Shown one piece after another: positions 10,326-19,944 of a stretch of 64,000 nucleotides of DNA. Made by a program: the position numbers and the translations under genes. Below the pieces are notes generated by a model. The model was not told the origin of the DNA and ran no database searches. It saw nothing but the letters and a program-made list of their open reading frames with translations. Source of the stretch: Athripsodes cinereus (Eukaryota; Arthropoda; Insecta; Trichoptera; Leptoceridae); the NCBI GenBank assembly GCA_947579605.1, contig OX388314.1:558001-622000 (forward strand), in the 5' to 3' direction. Numbering within the stretch: the first letter of the stretch is position 1; each line of letters opens with the position of its first letter.

Positions 10326-13106
10326 CTAATGATTCGCGACTTGCCCATTGTCAGTTAACATTTGAAAATAGTAATTTATTATGTCAGCTTTATATTTTTG
10401 GAAACCGTCAGCAACAATGTCAGTAAAGTCCCCCACCAGATTAGCCAGTCTATGAACGCGAACCATGGGTGAGTGCAACATATAATTGCTTTTTGCGTTG
10501 TGCTCTTGAAATAATAATGACTGTCTGGTAAATCTGTTAGGAACATGAAACTGAATGAGCTCTAGAAGGTCAGGAGAATCAATTGCACCATTTATCATTT
10601 TGTGTAAGAAGCATAGATCAAACATTTTTCTGCGATTCTGTAAACTTAATAGCCTAAGCTCTCCCATCAAAGCGGCATAGTCTATATCTACCGCCAGAAT
10701 TCCCATTTTGTAATTGATCAGCCTTAGAAATTTCTTCTGCACTCTTTCGATATTGTTGATATGTATTGCATAATGTGGAGACCATATTACAGAGTTATAC
10801 TCTACGAGTGGTCTTACCAATGATACAAACAATAATCTATAGGATTGTATCAATCGCATATCAACTGCCAATCTAAAAACAAAACCTAACACTCGCATTG
10901 CTTTACTGACAGTCTCCTCAATATGTAAATTAAAAGTTAGGTTCTCAGAGAAGGTAACACCGAGGTCCCGTAGGTTTGACACAGCTTCGAGTATCACATC
11001 ATCAATGGAATATTCAAATTTGAGATGTGACTTAGCCCTATGAAATCGGACGACCTGACATTTCGACGCATTAAGACTGAGACCGTTTGTTTCACACCAA
11101 TGGTTCAAATTTACTAAGTTTGTTTGCAAAGCAGTACAGTCTTCAAGGCAATTAATAGTCTTGAATATTTTCAAGTCATCCGCAAATAATAAGACCTCTA
11201 CGTCTCTGAAAATTCTAACTATGTCATTTATAAAAATATTGAATAGTAATGGTCCCAAGTGCGACCCCTGAGGTACCCCACTATACGCATATATTGGATC
11301 AGATGTACAATTCCCGATACTAACCAACAAAGTTCTTTCCCTAAGATAACTCTCCAACCATTGGTAGAAGACTCCGTCGACCCCATATCCACGTAACTTG
11401 CGTAGTAACATGTCATGTGACACTTTGTCAAATGCTTTGGAAAAATCTGTGTATATGGAGTCGACTTGACATCTCTTAGAAAGAGCATTCATTATATAAT
11501 TTTGGTATGTTAATAAGTTGGTAAGAGTTGACCTTTTTGGGACAAATCCATGTTGTAAATCAGAAATTACTCTATTGATACTATGGCTAATTTTTTTCAC
11601 TACAATTGATTCAAATAGCTTTGGAATGGCTGATAAAATGCATATCGGTCTATAGTTCGTTACTTGGCTTTTTTCTCCTTTTTTAAATATAGGTTTTATG
11701 AAACCAGTTTTCCAGTAATTTGGAAAAACTCCTGACTTTAACGATAAATTAAAGAGTAAATGTAAATGACCTGTCAGGGTATCAATACAATTCTTTAAAA
11801 AGACATTTGGGATTCCGTCTGGGCCAGCTGTTTTAGAGCTGTCCAGAGCAAGGATCGCACTTTTGACCTCGTCAGTGGTAATTATAATGCTGGGCAATTC
11901 GATAACCATATTGGAAGAGAAATCAGAGTCGGTGGGTGTTGGTAAGGAATCATAAACGCTCTGGAAGAATGAAGCAAAGAGATTAGCCGCGTCTTGGAGT
12001 GATTTCGAATGTTGGTTTTTGTATTGAAGATTAATAGGTATTTCGACTTTGTCTTCCCTCAAAGTATTAACAAACTTCCAAAGATCTTTTGAGTTATTAG
12101 GTAAATCTTTCTCCATAAGAGCTACATGTTGCGCGTAGCATTTCTTAGATAAAGAAGAACATTCGTTACGCAGACTAGAAAAATCATTGTAATCAGCAAT
12201 GTCTAATGTTTCCTTATACTTTTTATGTGCCAACTTCTTCTTTAGAACCAAACTCTTTAATTCTGTATTAAACCACTTAGGGTAGCAAGAAGGCTTGAAA
12301 TCCTTCTTTGGGACAAACGTATCAATACATGTGTTTAAAATAGAATAATATCGATCTAGTATACTGTTCAAATTACTTTCAGTCTGTAAAAAAGCAACAT
12401 CAATATTCTCCAAAAAAGTATTTATTGCAATGTAGTCAGCTCTGTGGAAGTTTCGCTTAGTGGTAATGTCAGTTTTTTGGTTACATAATTCAGATTTAAT
12501 TTCAATGTCAAGAGGAGGATGGAAGCTATCAACAGGAAGAAGTACAGAAGATGATTTGCTCACAGACGTATTATTGGGATCACATGAGAAAACCAGATCT
12601 AAAGTTTTGCCTTGGTTGTTGGTAATAAAGTTTACTTGAAGAAGACCAAAAAAGTTAGCCATGTCTACAAGTTCAGTAGCTTTATCATTGTTCAAATTAT
12701 TAGCTATTTGTAAGTTAAAGTAACATTGATCTCCGTCTTTCCCATCCAGTGTTTCCCATCTGCAGTCAGGCAAGTTGAAATCTCCTGTCAAAATAAGTTT
12801 CTTATCTTTGTGTTTAGATTTGATAAGTTCCACCTCCTCACAATAATTTTTATACAAAGAAATATCTGAGTTTGGGGGTATATATGCGCATCCAAAAACA
12901 ACCGATTCGAGTGGAAGCCTGATGGATATGAACATTTGTTCGATGTCATTATGTTTTACAGGTAACTTCTTACTTGGTAGAGATTTATCAACTGCCACCA
13001 AGACACCTCCACCCCTCGTCTTGCTACTTGTACGCACATTACGATCGAGTCTATATACCCTAAAATTATTGAAACCGAGCTCAGAGGAACCAATAGAAGA
13101 ATCCAA
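10326..13106 (-). CDS. LINE I ORF2: endonuclease and reverse transcriptase
   Basis: This 926-residue frame encodes an N-terminal APE-type endonuclease (RGGGVLVAV near residue 31, GDFNLP near 107, SFHPPLD near 195) and a C-terminal reverse transcriptase (YTDFSKAFDKVSH near 549, SGVPQGSHLGP near 607, catalytic FADD near 641-644). A thumb/C-terminal region with VQKKFLRL follows. The listed start is a TTG; the same frame is open upstream to 13226 and includes QNVRGLKTKL and LLTETWLD, which are conserved endonuclease residues, so true ORF2 sequence begins earlier. It is in the -1 frame relative to ORF1, and a slippery AAAAAAC lies in the overlap. It nicks the target and primes cDNA synthesis from element RNA. 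There are no internal stops. Confidence 0.93.
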   Translation of the reverse strand: MDSSIGSSELGFNNFRVYRLDRNVRTSSKTRGGGVLVAVDKSLPSKKLPVKHNDIEQMFISIRLPLESVVFGCAYIPPNSDISLYKNYCEEVELIKSKHKDKKLILTGDFNLPDCRWETLDGKDGDQCYFNLQIANNLNNDKATELVDMANFFGLLQVNFITNNQGKTLDLVFSCDPNNTSVSKSSSVLLPVDSFHPPLDIEIKSELCNQKTDITTKRNFHRADYIAINTFLENIDVAFLQTESNLNSILDRYYSILNTCIDTFVPKKDFKPSCYPKWFNTELKSLVLKKKLAHKKYKETLDIADYNDFSSLRNECSSLSKKCYAQHVALMEKDLPNNSKDLWKFVNTLREDKVEIPINLQYKNQHSKSLQDAANLFASFFQSVYDSLPTPTDSDFSSNMVIELPSIIITTDEVKSAILALDSSKTAGPDGIPNVFLKNCIDTLTGHLHLLFNLSLKSGVFPNYWKTGFIKPIFKKGEKSQVTNYRPICILSAIPKLFESIVVKKISHSINRVISDLQHGFVPKRSTLTNLLTYQNYIMNALSKRCQVDSIYTDFSKAFDKVSHDMLLRKLRGYGVDGVFYQWLESYLRERTLLVSIGNCTSDPIYAYSGVPQGSHLGPLLFNIFINDIVRIFRDVEVLLFADDLKIFKTINCLEDCTALQTNLVNLNHWCETNGLSLNASKCQVVRFHRAKSHLKFEYSIDDVILEAVSNLRDLGVTFSENLTFNLHIEETVSKAMRVLGFVFRLAVDMRLIQSYRLLFVSLVRPLVEYNSVIWSPHYAIHINNIERVQKKFLRLINYKMGILAVDIDYAALMGELRLLSLQNRRKMFDLCFLHKMINGAIDSPDLLELIQFHVPNRFTRQSLLFQEHNAKSNYMLHSPMVRVHRLANLVGDFTDIVADGFQKYKADIINYYFQMLTDNGQVANH

Positions 13107-13180
13107 CCATGTTTCAGTCAGGAGAATAACATTATATCCGAAGGATGGTAATGATTGACGCAGCTCACTGAGCTTCGTCT

Positions 13181-13849
13181 TTAATCCTCGGACATTTTGG
13201 TAATAACATGAGAGTTTTTTGAAGAATCAGATTTAACAATTTTAGGATATCCCTTGATATATTTAATAATAAGATTATTTTCTCCTTTTTGAACTCTCAT
13301 ATTTAATACCTCCCTTAATCTCATATACTGGTTCCTCTGAACTACTGTTTGGTCACGATAAACATTAATTTCTCTCGACAACTTAAATCGATGTTTAAAA
13401 ATTTCACCAACCTGATTAGGATGTTTAAGAATAACCTTTATTGGGCGTGGTTTGTTATTACGTTTCTTCCCCAACCTAAAACACTTAAGATCAGCGTACA
13501 TCATTGTTTGATTGGCTTCCTTCAGTGCATTGTAGACCCTAGATCTGTCGTCATTTTGTATATCCTCTAATTTTTCATGTAAACTTTCCTCTATATTACA
13601 AACTATAATGTTATTTCTTCTTCGGCTTCTTTCTTCGATCTCATTTGCGATAGAGTCCATCTCGGTGATACCACAGATAGAGTTTTTGGATTCCAATGTA
13701 TTTATTTTTTCTTCAAGATTACATATTCTCTCCTTCAATTGTTTATTTTCTGCCACTAATTCATCAATAACACTACAATAACAATACAACATGTATGATA
13801 CAACACTACAATAACAATACAACATTACATGTATGCAATAACAATACAA
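13181..13849 (-). CDS. LINE I ORF1: RNA-binding chaperone-like protein
   Basis: The 222-residue frame has a coiled coil (about residues 29-52; LVAENKQLKERICNLEEKI) and then RRNNIIVCNIEE, which resembles the start of the RRM-like domain of LINE ORF1 proteins. A basic region with KKRNNKPRPIKVIL follows. The first 27 or so residues (MYCYCIHVML...) come from an ACAATA-type simple repeat and are probably not genuine, so real coding starts near 13770. ORF1 proteins coat element RNA as trimers through the coil. LINE II has a homologous ORF1. The stop lies about 30 bases downstream of the slippery heptamer at 13214-13220. Confidence 0.82.
   Translation of the reverse strand: MYCYCIHVMLYCYCSVVSYMLYCYCSVIDELVAENKQLKERICNLEEKINTLESKNSICGITEMDSIANEIEERSRRRNNIIVCNIEESLHEKLEDIQNDDRSRVYNALKEANQTMMYADLKCFRLGKKRNNKPRPIKVILKHPNQVGEIFKHRFKLSREINVYRDQTVVQRNQYMRLREVLNMRVQKGENNLIIKYIKGYPKIVKSDSSKNSHVITKMSED
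13214..13220 (-). promoter_or_regulatory. Candidate -1 frameshift heptamer (LINE I)
   Basis: On the minus strand A_AAA_AAC sits in the ORF1 frame (TCA AAA AAC). A -1 slip gives AAA AAA CTC and enters the ORF2 frame, which is open from 13226. LINE II has the same heptamer at the same junction. Function is inferred. Confidence 0.6.
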
Positions 13850-13850
13850 A
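13770..13850. repeat. ACAATA-type simple repeat at LINE I 5' end
   Basis: Irregular repeats of ACAATAACAATACAACAT with ATGTATG interruptions. It supplies the artificial Cys/Tyr-rich N-terminus of the ORF1 frame. Confidence 0.7.
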
Positions 13851-13969
13851 AAACTCTTAAAAAAGAAAAATCAAAAATTTAAAAAACAGTCTAAAAATTA
13901 ATACTATCCCAAACACTTCACATTTTATCAAACATATACATTTTTTTTAATATTTATTTCATCTTATTC

Positions 13970-14463
13970 TACCCTCAACTCTCCTTTCTCACAAACCTGA
14001 CGTAATTGGCACTTTAAAATTCTATAAACAGGGTTTCTTGAGTCTGCAATCGTTTTTGTTTTTTTTTAATGTAGAACGGAAAACAAGATCTTGAGGAAGC
14101 ATTCTAAAATATTAGGCACATCGTATTCGGACAAGCATATTTTTCTCAGGTTGCATGCATCCAGCAAAACTCTTCACAATTCCAATTTAGGCAAATCTTT
14201 AATAAATACAGGATAATGCAATCTCTTCCTAACCAAACGAATGAATTTAGACTGAGTTCTATATAATATAACCTAAATGACTTTGTAGATCTCAGAATAA
14301 ATCCCAGTATTTTATTGCTCTCTTCGATAATTTTGTTCACGTGATCATCAAAGTGAAGCTCAGAGTCAAACACCACACCTAAATCTCTAATCTTATTTAC
14401 TTCTTTTAAATCATGATTATGGATATTGTAAATTTATCGAATTTTGTTTCTATTTTTGGTAAA
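13970..14463 (-). pseudogene. LINE A ORF2, C-terminal part
   Basis: The translation gives IRFTKNRNKI, then KIRDLGVVFDSELHFDDHVN, typical of the region after RT box E in this LINE group. Beyond that the frame shifts repeatedly. It continues the RT sequence at 16575 once LINE B and one TSD copy are discounted. Confidence 0.75.
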
Positions 14464-15162
14464 AGAGATTTTATTTTATTTTATTTTATTTTATTTCACA
14501 AACCAACAGTTATAACACAAATGACAATACACAGACAAATCAATTACAATAGGGAACTTTCACAAAAAAAAATTTTCAACTCAAAAAATAGTTCAGAAAA
14601 TTAAAAAAATTATGGTGCTTTTTATATTTTTAAATGTGCATTTTTAAGGTTTTTATCACCATTTAAAAAAGCAATTTTCGCACTTCGCCGCAAAAAGGTC
14701 CACTCGTGGCGGAGCAGTGTTTGACAATATCAGGCGCTACAAACAGTACTAAGAGTGAAATGTGTGGCAATACAAAATAGCGCCTAGCGACGTCACACCG
14801 GACTTATTCAATAACAGAAAATATGGATTTTTAAAATGAAAATAATGAATGAAAAAAATTATTTCATCGTTTCTTATTAGGATATTCGTGATCAGCGCAT
14901 ATTTATTAATATGAATTGATAACAATTTTTCATATTCCTCACACATGCATGTTCCCTATTAATAAATCAGCAAAGTTTGTAAAATTATTTGGTATAGTAT
15001 AATGCAACATTAACATTTTGTAGTAAACACGAGAAAAAAAAACAGATATTTCAAGAAAAAAAAAAAAGAAAACTTCAAGCACGTGCAATAAATCATCTCC
15101 AATCTAGAAGGGAATAAAGGAATGGGACAGGAAATTGGAGCAAAAAGGAAAGCATCAAATGA

Positions 15163-15756
15163 TTAAACCCCAAGAGACCCCGAAGTCACCAGGGATCTTT
15201 TTATAGTGTCATTGAAACGTTCCAAGGATGTATCGAATATATCTATATTGTTAAAAAATGAGTTGAAATTGTTACATGCTCGGTATATGAATGAGCTCTG
15301 CAGATAGTTAGTCGTGCAAGAAGGTTGTTTAAATGTTAATGTGGTTCTAGTCCGTCGTGTAGGGCAGTTAAAGTAAAGTCTGTTTAATAAGTCAGCAGAA
15401 TCAACAATGTTGTTCATAATTTTATATAAAAAAATCATGTCAGCCACAGTACGTCTATTTTCTAAAGTCATTATTTTGTGATATTGGGCTGAAAGTCGGT
15501 AATTGTCAAATGCAACACGACATCTGTAATTAAGAGTCCTAAGAAATTTGTTCTGGACCCTCTCAATTCTATCAGTGTATGTTATGTATTGAGGGTTCCA
15601 AACAACCGTGGCATACTCTAAACAGCTTCTAACATATGTATAAAAAAGTAATTTTAGCGTACTCACTGACGTAAATGGCTTGGAGACTCTCAAAATAAAT
15701 CCCAATTGCCTGAATGCTCTACCAACAATCCCTTCAATATGGGCCATATACGTCAT
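15163..15756 (-). pseudogene. LINE B ORF2, C-terminal domain
   Basis: A 197-residue open stretch with GRAFRQLGFILR, YVRSCLEYATVVWNPQY and DRIERVQNKFLRTL, the conserved post-RT region of CR1/Jockey-type LINEs. It ends at a natural stop. The upstream junction to the RT part is broken by stops and frameshifts near 15757-15960. Confidence 0.85.
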
Positions 15757-15902
15757 TTTGCTGTCCAGAATTACACCTAGGTCCCTAGCTTCATTTCACT
15801 TCTTCAAGGATATGCCATTTATAGTATAAGTAAAAATTTGAGGAGTATTGCGACGAGTGAAAGATATAGTACAGCACTTGTTAACGTTCAAAAATAGACT
15901 TT

Positions 15903-16382
15903 TCATTGAGCAATATTGAGATAAATTCTGTAAATCGGACTGAAGCTGCTCGGAATCCAGGTTACATTTGATTTTCGATCGTCAGCATATATTAAGAAAT
16001 AAGATGATCTGAAACACTGTTGAATATCATTTATGTATAAAATAAACAATACTGGTCCCAAATGTGAACCCTGTGGAACTCCAGATGGGCATCTTCGAAA
16101 TGATGAAGTATTACCATCGACTGACACCGCTTGAAGTCTATCTCTGATGTAAGATGACAACCATCGCAATAAGTTGCCGTGCACTCCGTACCTCCCGAGC
16201 TTATGAATTAAAATTTCATGGTTGATTTTGTCAAACGCTTTCGAGAAATCCGTGTACACGGCGTCAACCTGTCCCCCACCACTCATCGAACCGTATACGT
16301 ATTCTGTGAATTCAACCAAGTTTGAGTCAGCCGATCTACCCTTAAAAAATCCGTGCTGATTTGGGAGAATAAAACCTTTCAA
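15903..16382 (-). pseudogene. LINE B ORF2, reverse transcriptase domain
   Basis: It contains QHGFFKGRS, VDAVYTDFSKAFDKINHEIL, SGVPQGSHLGPVLFILYIND and the catalytic box as YADD followed by RKSN in place of the usual LKI/F, where the frame is lost. RT motifs upstream (NYRPIS near 16450) are in another frame, so several indels have accumulated. Confidence 0.85.
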
Positions 16383-16568
16383 TGCTGGGTCAACTGTTCT
16401 ACCACAATTCTCTCCATCAACTTGCTGAACAAAGAGAGCTTAGAAATAGGCCTATAGTTCTGCACGTCATTCTTATTTCCAGATTTATAAATGGGCGTTA
16501 CAAAAGATCTTTTCCAAACATCCGGAAACATCCCTGTCGAGAATGATAAATTAAATAAATCAGATCAG

Positions 16569-17219
16569 AGAGATCAGATTACACTTCTCCAGATTCAAGT
16601 GCAAGTTATTTCTTTTACAGTACTCGTGTAGTCTTTCCAAGTCCTCGTTAAGCATTTCATAGTCAAACAATAATTGAATTTGACAGTATATTTTTAAATC
16701 GTCCACAAATAATAGAAGCTCTGAGTGGTCAAAGCACTTTTTTATGTTGTTTATGAATATCGTGAAAAGTAAAGGACCCAAAGAAGACCCCTGAGGGACA
16801 CCAGATGTAACACTGACACTGCCAGATGAGTAACCGTTAAGTTTAACTGTCATCAATCTATCAGAAATATATGAGTCAATCCACCTTAGTTGAAAAAAGT
16901 CGATGTTCTACTTTATCAAATGCCTTTTGAAAGCCGATATTAATGGCATCCAACTGTGTACGATTGTCCAAAGCTGAGAAAAAAAATCAGATTTGTTACT
17001 GTTGATCTTCCACTCATGAATCCATGCTGCTCTACAAGAAGATACGGCTTCAGGAAAAAAGTAATTTGTTCACGAACCATACCCTCAAATATTTTTTAAA
17101 TAGGTGATAGAATTAAAATTGGTCTGTAGTTACGAACGTCCGATTTGCTGCCAGATTAATGCAAAGGAATAATACTAGCCATCTTCCATTTGCATGGAAA
17201 GCATCCTTCTTGTAAACTC
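16569..17219 (-). pseudogene. LINE A ORF2, reverse transcriptase domain
   Basis: The translation yields NYRPILILSPI, EQHGFMSGRSTVTNL, TSGVPQGSSLGPLLFTIFIN and LLFVDDLKIY, where the FADD box reads FVDD. The 98-residue frame at 16560-16856 is its best-preserved part. It stops at the LINE B insertion after CNLIS and resumes at 14463. Confidence 0.82.
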
Positions 17220-17224
17220 CTAAT

Positions 17225-17522
17225 TTATTTATCGTGTCGAAACCCAGAGAAAAAACCCATCAAACTGATTTCCAGTACTGCGCAAAACGCGCAGCAGGTA
17301 GAGATGCGTCAAAAATATCCTCCATAGTGCAAGTGACAGGGCACAATGGACACTCCAACAAGTGTGGCATAGTCTGTGCTGCACCACAGTCACACGCTCC
17401 GGATTCGTCCTGTAGGAAGCCCAATCGTTCTCTATTGTCGCGGCAGTTTCCTACACCAGATCTCAGTCGATTTAGGGTTTTCCATGTCCCATAGTCTAGA
17501 TTGCCTCCTGCAGCAAGGTGTT
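17225..17522 (-). mobile_element. LINE C fragment inserted in LINE A
   Basis: CTAAT flanks it at 17220-17224 and 17523-17527. The minus strand encodes TLNRLRSGVGNCRDNRERLG, ACDCGAAQTMPHLLECP and a final ARFAQYWKSV, the cysteine/histidine-containing C-terminal tail found in RNase H-type or R1/Jockey-like LINEs. It is followed by a GATAAATAAAT tail. LINE A coding reads through once the insert and one TSD are removed. Confidence 0.82.
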
Positions 17523-17571
17523 CTAATAAATGTCAGATACAATGGTTTGGTTAAATGACTTACACATCTCT

Positions 17572-18000
17572 TTAATATATTGGTGCTAGACCATCAGGGC
17601 CAACTCCTTTTGTCTCATCTATACCTAATAAACGTTTATGAATATCAGATTTCAAGATATTAACCATGGATAAACATGAGTTAGTTAAAATATTTTCCAA
17701 TTCTTTAGTATTAGAATCATGCAAATTATTCAGTGAAAATACAGAACCAAAAAACGTCGAAAACAAGTTTGCAATTCCCTCTGGATCGCTCGAAGTCTGG
17801 TCACCGTCACCCATTACCCTTGGATAGCCTCTAGATTCTTTAAGGGAATTCACGAATGAAAAGAAAGACTTGACATTGCCCTTAAGTGACTTCTCAGTGT
17901 TATTAATAAAAGACCTATAATCGTGATTCTGCGACAACTTCAACTGAGCTCTTAGTTGAAAAAATAAATTGTAGTCAGAATCATTACGGTTCATCTTCAA
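17572..18000 (-). pseudogene. LINE A ORF2, linker before RT
   Basis: A 142-residue stretch between endonuclease and RT with SFFSFVNSLKESRGYP, IANLFSTFFGSVF and the entry to the RT domain, KGVGPDGLAPIY. The equivalents in LINE II are LWKFKNSL, ANKFAEFFGNVF and KSSGPDSIPPIF. It ends in a premature stop just upstream of the LINE C insertion. Confidence 0.8.
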
Positions 18001-18069
18001 CTTACGCCAAGCCTTAGACTTCTCTTAAACAATAACAGAATTCTATCAGAAAACCATTTGGGAAAATTA

Positions 18070-18558
18070 TTAGGTGACACCCTCTTCATATGTAGGTGTA
18101 TGCTTCTCAATTATTGGCAAAACATAACCATAAAAAGATTCAATCATCTTATTCACCGGTCCGTTTCCCAAAACACTGACCCAATCAACACTTTGTAGTT
18201 CAAAATTTATTTCCGAAAAGTTTGACTTAAAGTATATTAATTTCTGGATCATATTTTGAGACAAATCCTCAGCAATTTCAAACTCATAATCTATCAACAG
18301 TGAAGGATAGTGTGAATCCTTACCAACCAGTGGAGAGTCATATCTGGTAACAGAACACGGAATAGTTGAAAGAACTAAATCCAAGATAACTTGATTGCTG
18401 TTATAAACTCCGTTAGACTGAAACATATTGAGAAAAGATATAGATTCTATCAAATACTGCGCAACAGGACACGAATAAGAATACGGAACAAAGATTGAAT
18501 CAACATCGGGGCTTTTTTCCATTGGATTGTTGGGATATTGGAATCTCCAATAAGACAA
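18070..18558 (-). pseudogene. LINE A ORF2, endonuclease C-terminal part
   Basis: 162 open residues with LDLVLSTIPC and DSHYPSLLIDYE, the histidine-containing C-terminal motif of APE-type LINE endonucleases. The adjacent piece with the expected nuclease N-terminal motifs is in another frame. Confidence 0.75.
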
Positions 18559-18683
18559 ATATCCGTTTTGCCGTAATAGCTGATTAAACGTTCAGATATA
18601 CTTTAAAAAAAGATGTTTTAAGTATCTAAGGATGTGGAAGGCGGTATATACATATACTCCACCCAGTAGCGGTGAGCATTTTT

Positions 18684-19014
18684 TCATACGTTACCGATGA
18701 AAAACGAATACTGGTAAAAAAAACTTTCACCAGTATCATCCCAAACAAGAGTGTATGAATATCCTAGTGTCCGATCCACAGAAATTAAGACCCCACCTCC
18801 ATCCTTTTTACCACTCAACATGAAATCCCTATCCTTGCGGTAAACTGTACATATATTCGTTTTGAAAAAGTTCGCTGTCAAATATGCCACAATTTAGCCA
18901 AGCTTCCGTCAGAACAATTATATCATAACTATATGCAAATAAGTTTGCTCTAAACTCCTCGATCTTAGTCTTCAAGCCCCGAAAATTCTGAGAGAATACT
19001 TTAGTGTGGTTCAC
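18684..19014 (-). pseudogene. LINE A ORF2, endonuclease N-terminal part
   Basis: Two overlapping frames give FSQNFRGLKTKIEEF, IIVLTEAWLNCGIFDSELF and KDGGGVLISVDRTLG, matching QNxRGLKTK, TETWL and GGGVLIAV of the LINE endonuclease. A frameshift separates them. Confidence 0.8.
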
Positions 19015-19249
19015 CTTGTAGTATGATATAAATATTCCTTAAATAGAATATAAAATTATTGTAGGGCCCTATACTCATAGCAGTTGTAATACTTAAAACA
19101 AACATATAAATTAAATCTCCACAAATGCATATTTCTCCTAATAATAATAACATCATCAAGCAAACGAACACAGGAAACAATACAACAAATGTGGCCAACA
19201 CGGAACAGACCAGATACTTTATTACTAAAATAATATTCGCAAAACATTC

Positions 19250-19341
19250 GCATATTTTTTTGCGAATGCGAATGCGAATACTTTGAAATATGCGAATATT
19301 CGCGAATGCGAATGCGAATGCGAATATTCGTTACATCACTA
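19250..19341. repeat. Right end of hAT-like element with subterminal array
   Basis: Clusters of GCGAATGCGAATGCGAAT end in ATTCGTTACATCACTA, the exact inverse of the left terminus. The TSD copy GTACTTAT follows at 19342-19349. Confidence 0.9.
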
Positions 19342-19349
19342 GTACTTAT

Positions 19350-19944
19350 ACACCACTTTCTTAGTGAATTACCTTCTTTATATTTAGTTTAAATGTACTT
19401 AAATCATCGAAACACAAGCCATTGTACCATCCCACCCCAAGATATGTGTAGTGGTGTTGTCCAGCAGCTGTCCTCTTCGCAGGCACTTTTATTCGGCCTC
19501 CTAACCTTGGACACTCACTAATACTCCCTACCGGGTGTAGTTTTTGAATTAAGTATTCCTTTTAAACTTGGCATACTGCCTTCCTCTTATAAAGACATTC
19601 CAAGGAGGGGGCCGCAAATAATGAATGTTTAGAAAACCAAATAATTTTTACTGTTTAACTGGACTGGGGCACAACGCGCAGATGACAAAAACAATCAGTT
19701 GTATCGATTGGAAAAACATGTTAACACAATATATCATTGTACAAAACTCAGTCAGAATACTAAAAGTGGTCAAATAATAAACAAATAAATACTCGTTATA
19801 CTAAAAAAACACAACAATTTAATCATGAAATGTAAAATAATTAATAATAAAACAATAATATACTGTAACATTAAATTGTTAAATAAAAGGTAGTAGAGAG
19901 GCAAATAAATCGGCTATAAATTGTAGAGTTATAAATTATTATCT
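19350..19944. other. AT-rich DNA, nothing recognised
   Basis: A GC-richer stretch at 19440-19560 (TGTCCAGCAGCTGTCCTCTT) may be old repeat DNA, but I cannot assign it. Confidence 0.35.

Larger units (their letters stand above)
9654..13912 (-). mobile_element. LINE I, nearly intact non-LTR retrotransposon
   Basis: The minus-strand element encodes ORF1 (13181-about 13770) and ORF2 (10326-13226) and ends in a 3' UTR with a GGC-TTT-GCC hairpin and a (TAAA)n tail at 9656-9680. Candidate TSD: ACACTTCAC at 9645-9653 and 13913-13921. Its EN plus RT layout and microsatellite tail suggest the CR1/Jockey superfamily; I cannot fix the clade by eye. Both ORFs lack internal stops, so insertion is recent. 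The 5' end is uncertain because bases 13770-13850 are a simple repeat. Confidence 0.82.
14470..16568 (-). mobile_element. LINE B, 5'-truncated, inserted in LINE A
   Basis: Bounded by AGAGAT at 14464-14469 and 16569-16574. The minus-strand 3' tail is (TAAAA)n at 14470-14500 and the 5' end is truncated within ORF2 just before the RT domain. Removing it with one TSD restores the LINE A reading frame across the junction, which fixes both ends. The 3' UTR covers about 14500-15160. Confidence 0.88.
13939..19098 (-). mobile_element. LINE A, decayed non-LTR element with two insertions
   Basis: Flanked by CAAACATATA at 13929-13938 and 19099-19108 (candidate 10-bp TSD). The poly-A-like 3' tail is at 13939-13950 (minus). 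Read 5' to 3' on the minus strand it holds an endonuclease (18070-19014), a linker (17572-18000), an RT (16575-17219) and a C-terminal region (about 13970-14463). It is interrupted by LINE B at 14470-16568 and LINE C at 17225-17522. Multiple stops and frameshifts show it is dead. No ORF1 is recognisable. Confidence 0.8.
9161..19341. mobile_element. hAT-like DNA element carrying nested LINEs
   Basis: Both ends carry the perfect 16-bp inverted repeat TAGTGATGTAACGAAT, and the element lies between identical 8-bp TSDs. Each end is followed by subterminal runs of GCGAATGCGAAT in both orientations (9187-9260 and 19250-19326), the kind of reiterated motif hAT transposases bind. Subtracting LINE I and LINE A with one TSD copy each leaves about 743 bp (9161-9653, 13922-13938, 19109-19341). 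I find no transposase coding in this remainder, so it was probably non-autonomous. Confidence 0.88.

Noticed and set aside
13770..13849. Signal peptide or cysteine-rich N-terminus on LINE I ORF1
   Set aside because: The Cys/Tyr-rich residues come from an ACAATA simple repeat and have no counterpart in LINE II ORF1.
17234..17558. Plus-strand frames of 60-86 residues
   Set aside because: They are antisense shadows of the LINE C C-terminal fragment, which reads well on the minus strand.
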